This document shows, in pieces, positions 46,031 to 58,388 of a stretch of DNA of 64,000 bases. Below the pieces are notes generated by a model, which was given only the letters and a program-made list of their open reading frames with translations, had not been told where the DNA came from and did no database searches. Made by a program: the position numbers and the translations under genes. This stretch comes from Humulus lupulus (taxonomy: Eukaryota; Streptophyta; Magnoliopsida; Rosales; Cannabaceae), in the NCBI RefSeq assembly GCF_963169125.1, contig NC_084799.1, positions 67,572,143 to 67,636,142 of the forward strand, read 5' to 3'. Position 1 is the first letter of the stretch; each line of letters opens with the position of its first letter.

Positions 46031-46413
46031 TGGAGGATTCTCCGGTGCACTCCCCAAAAGGGCACAGGTGCATTCCTTGGTATTTTTGGCTTAGGAAGTA
46101 TTTTCGGAGAATTTTTTTTATGATCGTGTATATTGTATTATTTAGAGCATCTTGTAAACTTTTAGAAAATTCTAAATAATTTCTAGTGTCGAAAATAATG
46201 TTTAAATAGGTTACATTCCACGTGTGCAACAAACTATTTGAATTTTGTTTTCTATACTGTAAATTATTCAGAATTTCTCAAAAATTTGTAGAATGCTCTA
46301 AATAACTACAATATAAGGCCATAAAAAAATTGCACCGAAAATACTTCTTGAACTAAAAACTAGAGGAGGTGCACTAGTGTGCCCCTTTTTGGGGATGCAC
46401 CAGAAAACTACCC
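46031..46413. mobile_element. Fold-back MITE, hAT-type by target duplication
   Basis: The 383-bp element is flanked by perfect 8-bp copies of TATAATAT (46023-46030 and 46414-46421), the duplication length of hAT elements. Its two halves are inverted repeats of about 190 bp that meet at a palindromic centre around 'cacgtg' near 46219. The outer arms share 'ccggtgcactcccc' and 'ctggtgcatcccc'; the inner arms share 'gaagtattttcgg'. It has no coding capacity. Confidence 0.88.
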
Positions 46414-46421
46414 TATAATAT

Positions 46422-48174
46422 TTGCATATATATAAAAAAACAAAGATCAATATGATCAAGTCCAAAATTAACTAAATAAAACCCTAAGATTTATTTTCTA
46501 TCAGCCTCAATTACACTACTCCCTCTTCCTTTCTCTTTGTATCGTCTGATTCTTCCTTCAATACAGGTCATGCGAGACACCCAGCCACCATGACTGATAT
46601 ACCTAAACAGAGATGGAGACACTAAGGCTTTAATGGGGGCTTTGCCCCCCCCCCCCCCCTTAAAATTCGGGAAAAAATATTTTGGCATAGTATTTTTTAT
46701 TTTAATCCTTAGTTTTTAATAAATTATGTATTCGACCCCCCTAAAAAAAATTATCTTTTGGCCCTCCCTAACTTTAACTTTTGTCGCTGTCCTTGCACCC
46801 AGCCATCATGAGAAAATCGCAACCAGTGCTTTCACAAGTACCAACCACTGCGAGTCGTGACATCTCTAGCCATCCTAAGTGTCGCTTCACCATCTTGTTG
46901 CTCCTCCATCATCATCGAGTTTTCCTTTTCTATGATTTCAGTTAGGCTTTGGTTTAGGTTTAGTTTTTGGTTAGGGTTTAATATCTCTGGATTTAGATTA
47001 AGTTTTTTTATATTTCAATTTTAGAAATTATTTAGGTGAAGGAATTTTTGTAAATAGAATTTTGTAATTAATAAATTTATTTTGTTGAAAAGTTTATTTG
47101 ATTTTTCAATGAAATTTTTTTCCAATTCATCGAATTAATGTTAACCGATGATTCATCCATTATCTCATTATTAATTGTCAAACATATTTTTTACACAATT
47201 CATATATTTCGATTTGTTTTTCTTTCAAATAAGAACGTGAATATAAACTACTATTGATTTTAAATGTTTATGTGTTTTGATTTTGATTCCTAAATTATTG
47301 TCTCTAGCCTTTGGATTTTGGTTTGGCTAGTTGGTGGTTTTATTTAGATTTGTTGAATCTTTTATTTTACCTTATTTTAATATTTTTATTTTCTTTTTTT
47401 ACTCAACAAGGACGTCGAGCATTACTAATTGTACCGGCCCTAGCGTGACGTCAAGGGTTTTACATCAAACATTAGTTCAATACCTAGGGATTTTTAATGA
47501 CAAGAAAAAGACCCTAATTATAGTACCATGATATATTGCAATGTGAGAAAGTTGTTAGTGAAAGATCTTAAATAATTGAGTTGGAAGCCAAAAATTCTTT
47601 GTGAAATCAAAGTTGTAAACTTTTAGTTTTTTGTTTATGGTTTTCTATTTGGAATTATGAAATGAATAGAGTTTTTGATATGTTTGGTTTAGGGGTACTT
47701 GGTAATTTTTGTAGTTAAAGGTATAGTTTTGTAAGAAATATTAAATGGGCAATAGATTTAAAAATAAGGCTATATACATATCAAAATTGTTGAATCTGTG
47801 TATAAATGTAAATCTAAATTCCCATATTCCAAATTTAACCCAAAAAAATCCTTGCCCTCATCAATTCTCTTTCCATTTATCTTTTGCGATTCCCAACCTC
47901 AATGTGACCTCCAAAAACAACGTGAAGCATCAAACTCAACAATGAAATACTATTACCATTCATTGTCTGTTATTATAGAAGCTCTAAAGAGAAAGATAAA
48001 AAGAATAAAAGGACAGAGAGAGGAACTTTTTGAGAATTCTCCGCCATATAAACTAGAATTTCTACTTTTCTAGACCACCATAACACAAACTCAACACACT
48101 TCCCAAATCAATTCATTCATTTCACCAACTGAAATAATAAACATTGATTAATTTATCTATAAAAAGTGTGTGTC
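46422..48174. other. Unassigned AT-rich DNA with a poly-C tract
   Basis: About 15 C in a row lie near 46647-46661. Nothing else is identifiable. Short ORFs here have no recognisable product. Confidence 0.5.
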
Positions 48175-48179
48175 TAATA

Positions 48180-48731
48180 TGTAACGCCCCGAGTAGTAAG
48201 AACCTTTATACCATGTGCTAAAGATAGTGTTTAACTCGGTAAGCGAGTCATTTGGAATTGAAAGTGTGATTATATTAAACGATAATTTGGTATTAAGAGT
48301 TTTTGATCAAAAGGTTGAACTTTTCATTAAAATCTTTGAATAATTACAAGGGATCCCAAAAGTTTTCAAATAAAATATCAGCTTATCACAAATTACAAAC
48401 TTTGCTGACCTAGGCAACAAATTTTCACTAATGACTCCTGTTCCCCAAAATATCTCGATCGTGGCGACTGAGCAGGCTGAGTATGTACCCGCCGCCCCTA
48501 CAGCTCTCCAACTCATGCTGGTCCAGCTTTCCTTTGCCCTTACCTGCACCACGAAGCACCCATGAGCCGAGGCTCAACAAGAAAACCCAAACAATCATAC
48601 GAATAATCAGATACCATTAACATGTATTGCATACTCTATAACCACAATCGATTCACATAGATTTTCCATAAAATATACTTTCCAAACAATATACGACTCA
48701 TGCCAAGTAGATGGATGCAACATATTTACAA
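48180..48731 (-). repeat. Gypsy (Tekay-like) LTR, minus strand, 3' end segment
   Basis: The plus strand reads TGTAACGCCCCGAG. This resembles the reverse complement of the 3' end of the LTR at 55044-58001, sharing the 'gggatcccaaaa' and 'aactcg..aagcgagtc' regions. It is the first of three segments of one LTR interrupted by later insertions. The flank 'taata' (48175-48179) is nearly the same as 'tgata' at 59429-59433. Confidence 0.7.
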
Positions 48732-49723
48732 TGGACGCCTTAATTCCTTAATAAACATAAGGTTTTCGGTAAGTTCTTATCTCGATGGTTTAGATCTTCT
48801 CTTCATCTTATTTTCTTTAGAAAACTTATGTTTTCTTTATGTTTGGTTTTAGGAGTTCCAATTCTGCTCTTGTCTCCAATATTCCGATTTTTTGTAAGGA
48901 AAATTAGGTAGTTTAGTATTATGACCTAGTTTATGTAGTTTATGATATAGTTTATATTTGTATGACCTAACATTTCAGGTACAATAAAGGGGTAAGTGTG
49001 TCTGGACCTAAGGTGTCCAATGATGTATGACAGACTTATGTTCGGTAGGCTCGGTTGCCAAAACTTTATGACAGACCTAAGTGATGTCCGGTGTATGACA
49101 GACTTATGTCCGAAGCTTAATTGCCACCCCTGTATAAACACTTATTTTTTTATTATATCTGAACTGTTATTATGATCCATAGTTATGATCATGATTATGA
49201 TTTATGACCTATGATTTATGACTCATGATTATGACTTATGACTTAGATTATTATTAAAGAGTATGACTTAGACTATGATATGACCTAGGGTTTTATGATA
49301 TTGTATGATTAGTATAAATAAGTCTTAGTTATCACTCTTGTGTAATTTATGATATGTTTGATTATATGACTAACTCTTGTTTGTATTTTCCTTACTGGGC
49401 TTAGAAGCTGACTCCTTATGATGTTATTTCAGGTAAGTAAGGATAGAAAGGCTGGTGGTGAGTGGGGACCTAAGAGCTTCGTGATGTACTTGTGGGGACC
49501 ATATAGTCGAGGAAGATCAAGCGGGCCTATTTTTATTAAAGCATGTTATTTTAAAGTTTTATTTAAATGTTGCTCATTTTTATGTTAAAGACAATTATTT
49601 TATGTTTGTAAAACCATGGATCCATGTATTTATTTTCAAGTTTTTATTCAATAAAAGAGCAATATTTATGATTATGACCCAACGCTGTGTTCTCGATAAT
49701 TTATGAGAAATTAGGGCGTTACA
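48732..49723 (+). repeat. Plus-strand gypsy LTR nested in the minus-strand LTR
   Basis: The 5' part 'ccttaattccttaataaacataagg' resembles the start of Tekay-like LTRs, and the 3' end is GGGCGTTACA. The first bases (TGGACG) are altered, so the exact left end and duplication are unsure. Inside, 'tgtatgacagacttatgt' recurs (49023-49113), and a 'ttatga' run fills 49190-49270. Confidence 0.55.
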
Positions 49724-50235
49724 ATATCGCATCCGCTTTATTCAAACACAACATACATTCAACTATAAATAGTTTCATGACAAGGTCATTCATATGCCCT
49801 ATAATTGGGGCACACACCCTACACTTGGTGCAAGAGACGATTTTCTTACCTCAAGTCCTCTGCGATAGGGTAAGGCGACAATGAGCATGATCATTTCCTT
49901 CCCGATTCTTGTGGTACCCCTAGTCACAACATAATAATGGATATCCATAAAGAACTAAACCAATTACAAACTTCAAGATTGAGTCCTAGCCTCCGGGACA
50001 CGAATTCTACTAAACCGGGTAGTATAATCCTTCTCGAGACTTTAGGTTTGAGTTCTCGTACTCAAAACCCCCTTCTGGCTAACTTTCCCAATTTGAGTCA
50101 CGATGCCACTCACTAAGGGTCGTGACGCTCTACAAGTCAGAGCCCCCCCCCCCCCCCCCCCCCCAAGCTATCTCCCTAGACACGCACCATGACGCTAAGG
50201 CGATTCAGATAACCGCCCTAGCCTCTGAGTTCATG
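49724..50235 (-). repeat. Gypsy LTR, minus strand, middle segment
   Basis: Continuation of the minus-strand LTR between the plus-strand LTR and the CACTA element. It contains about 20 consecutive C at 50144-50163. Confidence 0.55.
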
Positions 50236-50249
50236 CGGCACTATAAGAA

Positions 50250-50560
50250 TAAAGCTTATTAGCGGCGTAAGTATTAGCGACGGACGAAGTCCGCCTGTAA
50301 TGTACAGTATATTAGCGGCGGACTGTACCATTATTAGCGGCGGAGACTCCACCGCTAATATTCCAAAATAAATGCCCGGGAACAGTTTTTTAAAAATTAT
50401 TAGTGGTGGATAATCACCTATATTAGAGGCGGACTATCCGCCGCTAATAGTATCAGCGGCGAGTAAACACCTTTTATTAGAGGCGGGCTACCCGCCGCTA
50501 ATAATATTAATGGCGGCGGGAAAAACTAATAGCAGCGGGTCCCGCCGCTAATACTTATGA
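50250..50560. repeat. Left CACTA subterminal repeat array
   Basis: About a dozen copies of (A)TTAGCGGCGG or its complement CCGCCGCTAAT, in both orientations and with variants such as TTAGAGGCGG, several pairing into hairpins. In En/Spm such motifs bind the TnpA protein. Confidence 0.88.
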
Positions 50561-52968
50561 ATACAAATCAAATTGGCACCACCTCTTCGCGTCTGTTCTC
50601 CTTTCTTCTTCTCCGACTTCTCCGTCGACTGGTAGACGATTACACAGCAACATTCCACCTCTTCGCGTCTGTGGTCAATTGTGTTTATTGTTGTTGTAGA
50701 TTTAGCTTTTTTTTAGTGTAGTTGTATCTTTATATCTGGACCGTCTGTGGTAGTTGTTTTTTCAGAGTAGTTGTATTTTTTTCAGAGTGTTTGATTTCGT
50801 TGTTTTGTTCACTTAAGACTATGTTTTGTGTGTTGTGATGGATCTGTATTCTCTTCGTGTATGTTTTTCATTTTCTTTATTTCAATGAATTTGGCTCAAG
50901 TAATTGATTTGTAATTTTCTAGAACCCTAGACCGATCACCGTCTGATTTAGTCTGTTACTATAAATCGGAGTGATTTCAAACCACATAAATAAGCCAAAT
51001 ATGAACCTAAGTCAGATTTAAGGGCTAATGTGAATGTTATCTTCCCTTCTTTTTATGAGAGAACCAATATAATATATGAGTCTAAAGATAATTTATTAAA
51101 AAAAAATCAGTATTTCAATAAATAACTATGGTTAAATAGTGTCTTCGTTGAAATGGAAATAGAAATGAAAATGGAATACTCTCTCTGGTCTCACAGAAAA
51201 CTAGTAGGCAATTAAAAATCTTCATGCATTAGAAATATATTGTGCTTATACTGAAATAAGAAACCAGTGACATATATAACTTTGGTTTTGGCAGTGACTC
51301 TTTTGTGATTGGTCTTGGTGGCTGTCTACACTTGGTGGCTTTAGGAATTTCGGACTATTGACTTGGTGGGTCAGAGGTATTTTTTTATGATTTATGTTGA
51401 TATCGATATTTTGGACTACTGTGATTGATGTATTTTGATTTTAGATTTTATATTTGGTACTTTGTTGCTGAATTGTTGTTACTTGTTAGTATTTTTTAAT
51501 GATGAATCTGTCATTTTTGCATTATGTGGGCAATTATCTGTTTTGGCTTTGTGATCCTAGTCTCTATTTATTTGGAATAGTTTTTTTAATGCTGATAGTG
51601 CTTTCTGATTTATTGAAAATTTAGAAGGCTTCTTTACAAAAACAATGTCACATATTTCTAAAACATTTTCTTTTTAAAATTTGGTATTTTATTTACGACA
51701 TTTTAAAATCGAAAAGAAAATTATGTCACATTTTTTGTGGTTAATGTTTAAAGTCCATCATTATTTAAAAAAAAAAACTTTTTGCTTTTGAAATAAAAAC
51801 GTTAGCAAAAAGACTAATATTTGAGAGGATTGACACAAATATTTTAGATTTTATCCCCTACTACCTGAAAAAGAAACAAAACTCTTGCATTGAATATGTT
51901 TCACAAAAATAGAACAATAATTAATTTGTAAAATTATTATAATTATAATTTGTAAAAATAGAACAAAAAAATTAATTAGTAGTTAATTTATTTTCTCTGT
52001 TCCGGTATGCTTGTGATTGATGGTTGTTGACTACAACCATCAATTATAGGGATATCGGCACAGAAATAATAAGTTTAAAATATTATTAAAAAAATAATGA
52101 ATGAAAAAGATTAATAAAATTTATCTAATTATTTAAAAAAATAAATTAGTCTAAAAGTCAAACAATAATTAATTTGTAAAATTATTATTAATATTATTAC
52201 AAATTAAAAAATTATGAATAAACAAAAAGGGTATTTTTAATTATTTTTTATTAATTTAATTAATTAAATAATAAAAGTTTGATATAATATTATCTAATTA
52301 AATAATTTAATTTAATTTAATTTGTTTATTGAATAACATTATCTAATATTAAATAGTTATAAATTACATTAATATAGAAATTGATAATTATATTTAATAA
52401 AAGTTTAAAAAATTAAGAATAAATAATTATATAAATAATAATTTATTTTTGATTAATTTTTAATAATTTAATTAATTAAATAATAAAAGTTTGATATAAA
52501 ATTATCTAATTAAATAATTTAATTTAATTTGTTTATTGAATAACATTATCTAATATTAAATAGTTATAAATTACATGAATATAGAAATTGATAATTATAT
52601 TTAATAAAAGTTTAAAAAATTAAGAATAAATAATAATTTATTTTTTGATTAATTTTTAATAATTTAATTAATTATATTACATTATCTAATAAAACATCAT
52701 AAAATAGTATAAGATATTATAATATTGCATAAGATTTCAAAAATGATAACAAATCTCCTTTGTTATCCATTTCTATTCACATTACTAAAACTCACACTCT
52801 TATAACACTTTAGATAGCGATTGACAAGACTTGGACAACATTGAGAAATCGTGGTTGTCAAGAATATTGGAATGGTCCGCAAGCTTTTTTGAGAAATCGT
52901 GGTTGTCAATGTGATATACTTCTATTTTAATGCTAATTACTAACTAATAAATTTTAAACTGAAGTATA
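50561..52968 (+). other. CACTA 5' region, probable leader and intron
   Basis: Pyrimidine-rich sequence with a repeated 'acctcttcgcgtctg' word (50581, 50659), followed by very AT-rich DNA. At about 52261-52670 a unit of about 212 bp is tandemly duplicated (second copy from 52473). No gene was recognised. Confidence 0.5.
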
Positions 52969-55005
52969 ATGTCAACTGATATAGCTACTTATCACGGCGA
53001 AGATGGTGGGGGTCAAGACCCGCCAGATCCTTCTAGGGTACCATTATCTTGCGAGTCAGTTTAAATATTTCATATCAAAATTATTTTTAGAAATTATATT
53101 GTTAGATAAATATAACATCAATACTAATACTGATTATTGTTAATAAATTTTAAAGCCCCGGCCGACGAGAAGAAAAGGTCGTGGCCTTGCTAGTAATAAT
53201 GTTCTTGAAGAATGAAGGAAAAAAGCTGGGAAGCCATTGGATCTAGAGCTTGATCCTGTGACCAACAAAGTGGTTGGGCAGGAGGATGAAGCTTTTATTC
53301 GCATGTTGGGCACTCTAGTTACCATTTTGTGTCTGGAGCATTATTTGGATTTTGCTGATGTACCTTAACAGTTTAAGGATCAAGTGCTTGATCGTATGAG
53401 GGTAAAAAAATTACAAATCTTGTACTTTTCATTATTTAATTCCATTATTTACAAAGTTATCTAATTTTTTTTCTTAATGCAATATTACTATAATATAGAC
53501 GGTCATCCACAATGTGAGTCAGTTCTGGCAACTGTCAACAAGGAGATGGGCGAAAGATATCGCGAGAGAAAGAATAATAGACATAGACACTTCAAAAATC
53601 ATTATGTTGGACCAGAACATTTGGAGAATGTCCTCTCGAAGCCACCTGACCATTGCACTAAGGAGGCTTGGCAGAATATTTGTGAAATGTTTTTTAGCGA
53701 AAGATTTTTGGCTCGTTCTGCTAAAAATCAAGCAAACAGAAAACAAATGAAGTATGTAACAACACAAGGCACAAAGTCGTTGGTAGCTAAGCGTCACCAA
53801 TATGTAAGTGAAGATGTTAATTTAATTTTATAAAATAACACATTCTGGAACATTTTGTTTACATTTGTATAGGAGAACCCAGATGTGCATGTTGTTGATA
53901 CTTGGAGGGATGCTCATATGAGAAAATCGACAAAATCTTTTGTCAATGAGGCAGCCCAACAAGATTATGTAAGTGAATAGTATTGTTTTCTTGTTTCTAA
54001 TGTTTCTAATTTTTGTTCATAATGTTATCTTTATACAAGAAAAAATGGTGGCAGAGGTTTAGAGGTCACAGCTTGGGAGGCAAAGCCAACAGCAGAGTGA
54101 GGCATCTCTAAATGTATCTGGCGTTGATTCGTCCCCGGTCGATCAATACGAGATACTAAGTAAAGTACTCGGGGAGAGATCTGATTACCAAAGAGGAGTG
54201 GGTTATAGGGCGAAAGGGAAGGCAAAAAAGACATCCTCTAGCTCTATAGATCAAAGTCAGTCCCAAGCAAATACTGCTGCTACGCCTAATGAAGATATGA
54301 CTACTATGGCTCTGATGATGAAGGCAATTCGTGAGACGTTTCAGTCTGTGGTACCTGAGCATCCCAGTAAACGGTATGACCCAAGGTTTGACAGTTTTCT
54401 GGAGAGGTATTTGCCACCACAATCCGAAGGTGGTTCGTCTTCTTAGAGTAACACTGCCAATCCTGACCTTCATACATCGCCACAACAGTAGTACCAGCCT
54501 CCTTCACAGCAGCAGTATCAGCCTCCTTCACAGCAGCAGTACCAACCTCCTTCACAGTATCCACCACAGCAGTTGTACCAGCCTCACCCAACGTATATGC
54601 CGCATGTGTCGTCGCAACAACCTCCTCAGTATCAAAACCAATACATTTTTGGACGCTCTTCCCAGTCTCCTCCACTATATTTCAGCTTTACCGATTTTCA
54701 AGGAGGATCGATGCAGCCTCCGCTACCTAATGTTAGATATGGGGAGGTTGGAGGTTCATCGCAGCAACCATATGTGAGATATGGTGAGTTTGGGGGCGGG
54801 TCGCAGCCACAGCCTCGAGATCAGTTTGGGGACCTCACGCTCGGACGATCATCACAACCACCTTATATTCCTTCACCGCCACAACCACAGCCGTCACCCT
54901 CACCACCACAGCCACCGCCACCGCCACAGTCGTCGTCCTCACAACCAAACCAAAATGTTGAAGATGAGGACAATTTCAATATTAATCTTAATGATTTTAC
55001 TTAGT
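52969..55005 (+). pseudogene. Ptta/En/Spm-family (Transposase_24) protein gene of the CACTA element
   Basis: The model starts at ATG 52969 (MSTDIATYHGEDGGG) and continues in exons near 53150-53400, 53495-53800, 53870-53970 and 54045-55005. The conserved block reads AWQNICEMFFSERFLARSAK, then NQANRKQMKYVTTQGTKS and KSFVNEAAQQDY, the pattern of the plant Ptta/En/Spm transposase family. The C-terminal third is Gln/Pro-rich low complexity, ending IINLNDFT-like in an acidic tail. In-frame stops near 53215, 53366, 54060 and 54444 show decay. In active elements the related TnpA-type protein binds the subterminal motifs; this is inferred for the ancestor only. Confidence 0.75.
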
Positions 55006-55043
55006 TACTAGTTTATGTATTTGGACTGAATTAATATTGTATT

Positions 55044-58001
55044 TGTAATGCCCCAAATTTCCTAATAAGGTTTAGGACCTTGATTAGGAGACCGGGAGGG
55101 CCATAATTGATTTATTATGGTATTTAATGATTATATGCATGTTCATGTGAATTATATTATTATATGATGGTGAATGCATGCATATGGGCTCATATTCTAA
55201 TTACAAGGGCATTTTGGTAATTTGGCCATTGGGGGCGTGATTGTGTAATTTTATGCATATGGGTGAATTATAATTTTACCACATTATATGTGGATTGGTT
55301 CGAGCCATTCGGCATGAGACGATCATGGGAATGCAAGTTTTCGGTCTAGTCATAACGGGATTAAGTGCGAGGCTCGGGGTAAGTCTCGGGGTCATTTTGA
55401 TGATTAGAACATTACAGGGAATAAAAGGGTAATGGGATATGATATATTGGTATTTGATAATTTTGAGAATAACGGGAAATGGATGGTGTTAATTATAGTT
55501 AACGAGATAGGCGGGAAAGGACGGTTTTACCCTTAGGAGTGTTTAGAAGCTTTAATTTGACCTAGGGGAAAAATAGTCTTTTCACCCCTAGGATATATAT
55601 CAATTAGATGGCTATAGAAAACAGAAAGAAAAACAGAGCATCATCATCCTCATCCTTTTCTCCTTCCCGTACACCATTTCTCCTCTTCCATTCTTTGGAA
55701 TTTTTGAAGCCAACTTGAAGAACCAAGCTAGGAGATCAAAGGTGAGAGCTTAGGAACTTAGTTCAATCATTGAAGAGGACTCAAATCCAACTTGAGGTAA
55801 GGTTTCACCCAAGAACTTACGCTTTACTCTGTTTTACAAGTTAGTTTTCAGTTGGGAAATTTGAGATGTTAGTTGTGAGAATTCATGGAAGTTCTTGTAT
55901 AAGATTGCTTGGGTTTTGATGAGGGTGTGGTGTAGATGGGGTTTGGGGGTTGAGTTTGATGTTTTGATGATGTTTGGGATTGATTTGGAGGTTTGTTTTT
56001 CAAGGGAAATCGTAGAGGAGAAGACCAGAAGAGTTTCTAGTATGCTGGTGGCGCCCCAACGCTAGGCAGAGTCGTTTCTGGTGCTCTCTGATTTTGGGGC
56101 AGCGCCCCAGCGCCATTAGGTAGCGCCCCAGTGCTAGTGCACTTTCCAGGAAGCATATTTTAGGGCTCGGGGGGACCTTTAAGGCTCGGGGGTTGGTTCC
56201 TTTACCCCGTTTGGGTAGATTGAGAGTCCCGAGAGTGTGGGATGGATCCCGGGAGTGAGGTTTTAGATTATAAACCTTTCCATGATTTCTTTTATTGATG
56301 GGATTCCATATTTGGTTATGATTAGGTGACCGCTAAAGGACCAAAGGATTGATCGTTCTCAAGGGTCGTTATTTTTCTAATTCTTGCTCGAACCCAAGGT
56401 AAGAAAACTGCACCCCATATGTGACATGCATGGCGATGATTGATGCATGTTGGATGTTTAAATGTAAACACGGATAGCATAATGAATGCTTGGCAATCTT
56501 GCCCATTTGCATATGATTATTGTTGAGGCATGCTGGATGATTAAGTGCGATGCATGTGATGCACGAGAAACATGTGATTAGGGCATGCCATGAATGATGA
56601 ATATGAGATTGGTCAGAGCTTGAGTCTCTGTGTTTGTGCGTGATCGTAATTATGCTAGCAACTGTTTAGTAAGCATGCTGGATGCCCTGTTCTTGGATAA
56701 CTGGCATATGATACACATTGATAGCATTGCTTACTTGTGCATGGCACTGACTAATTAGTCAGGTTTGGCAAAGGTGCTAGTACCAACTGTGAAGCCGTGA
56801 CTCACTAATCAGGTTCGGTAGTGGTGCTGGGCACTGGTCACGCACTGACTAACTAGTCAGATTTGGCAAAGGTGCTAGTATCAACTGTGAAGCTGTGACT
56901 CACTAGTCAGGTTCGGCAGTGGTACTGGGCACTGGTCACACAGGGCTGACTCACTAGTCAGAATTGGCAAAGGTGTTGGTATCAACTGTGAAGCCGTGAC
57001 TCACTAGTCAGGTTCGGCGGTGGTATTGGGCACTGGTCACATTGTGCTAACTCACTAGTCATGACAACCCTAGTGTGTAGTACAAGTTATGTCGATTGGA
57101 CCTAATCGACCCTCTGCATTGAATGAATCAAAGAGCATTAATGCAGGACCAACCTCAAGTTCGATGAATATAAACAAGCATTTATCTAGCCAAGGGCTAG
57201 CCATGTAGAGCCATTGCGGGAAATGGGCACTGGGCCCCTAGTGACTTGGTTGTCAGTCACTCAGTATGGTTTACTAGAACCTGAAGTGATATTCACTCGT
57301 CTGATCAGGGCTATGAGCTCTGTATGATCATTTTGATCATCATATGCATGGCTTGGGCACAGGGGCCCCTAGTGACTTGCTTGTTGGTCACTCAGCAAGG
57401 TTTATCGGAACCTCTAGTGTTACGACACTCATCTGATTAGGATTGACTTTATAGTCCTCCAATCAGAAGGCCAGGACTTCTTGCCTTGGATACCCCAGCA
57501 TCTGTTTGAATCCATTTGCATGCTGAGTAAAGCTATGACTGCTAGGCATGCCAGATATGATTTGATATCATGATATGACTGTTTATGAGCATATGAGTTT
57601 TCTTGCTGGGCTTCGGCTCACGGGTGCTTTGTGGTGCAGGTAAAGGCAAGAGGAAGTTGGACCATCCTTGAGTTGGAGAGCTTAGGTGATGACGTGTACA
57701 TATGCAGCTGCTCGACCAATACTTGGGCGAGGTTTGAAAGTGGAACTAGGGCTGAACCCTGTTTTGCCGCTTAGAACGGCCTGTTGTAAACACTTTCTTG
57801 TAATAAACTCTGAAATTATATTTTTGGGATCCCAATGTATATATTAAACGTTCTAGTGAAACGTTATACCTTAACCAAAGTTTTTAACCCCTAAACCGCT
57901 AATCATACTTAGTTACACGTTTATGGCCAAACGACTCGATTAGCGAGTTTAGTACTGTTTGCAATATGCACTGTGGCGGTCCCTGGAGTTGGGGCATTAC
58001 A
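55044..58001 (+). repeat. Solo gypsy (Tekay-like) LTR inside the CACTA element
   Basis: This 2958-bp LTR begins TGTAATGCCCC and ends GGGGCATTACA, flanked by perfect 5-bp copies of GTATT (55039-55043, 58002-58006). There is no internal element sequence, so it arose by LTR-LTR recombination. It contains tandem repeats at 56740-57065 and a duplicated segment at 57225-57425. Confidence 0.92.
56740..57065 (+). repeat. Tandem repeat of about 97 bp within the solo LTR
   Basis: About 3.3 copies of a unit built from 'gactnactagtcagntttggcaaaggtg' and 'gtgactcactagtcaggttcgg...ctgggcactggtcac'. The copies differ at several positions. Confidence 0.8.
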
Positions 58002-58204
58002 GTATTTATTTTTAATGACAATAGCGATATTTATTTGGTTGATAAATATTAAAACTATTCACATTAATTTTAATGTTAGTTATATTTAAATTAATTAAAT
58101 GTTTATTTTTGTTAAATTATATTATGAATTATTTTTAAAAATAATTAAATTTAATAAATATTAATTTATTAATTTATTTCAAATAAATTTTATAAAATAT
58201 TATA

Positions 58205-58375
58205 AAAACAATATTAGCGGCGGACCCCGCGGCTATATAATGCCTCTGACAAAGGTATTAGCGGCGGGCTCCGCCGCTAATAATGATTATTAGTGACAAA
58301 CATTTAGGCGCGGGTTATTAGCGGCTGATTTCGCCCTTATTAGCGGCGGAGGCCCCCGTCGCTAATGTATGAATT
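58205..58375. repeat. Right CACTA subterminal repeat array
   Basis: About seven copies of TTAGCGGCGG or its complement, including the near-perfect hairpin from 58257 to 58280 (ATTAGCGGCGGGCTCCGCCG and its partner). Confidence 0.88.
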
Positions 58376-58388
58376 TCTTGTAGTGCGG

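Larger units (their letters stand above)
50239..58385 (+). mobile_element. CACTA (En/Spm) transposon, non-autonomous as found
   Basis: The ends are CACTATAAGAA (left) and, reverse-complemented, CACTACAAGAA (right), flanked by the 3-bp duplication CGG (50236-50238, 58386-58388). Both subterminal regions are packed with TATTAGCGGCGG-type motifs. A broken Ptta/En/Spm-type gene is present, but no TNP2-type DDE transposase was seen. After removal of the 2.96 kb solo LTR the element is about 5.2 kb. Confidence 0.92.

Noticed and set aside
48926..49270. Possible satellite from 'tatgac/ttatga' words
   Set aside because: Copies are irregular in length and spacing and confined to one LTR, so they are noted only within that LTR.
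46647..50163. Two long poly-C runs (about 46647 and 50144)
   Set aside because: Homopolymers of this length are often sequencing or assembly artefacts, and nothing around them suggests function.
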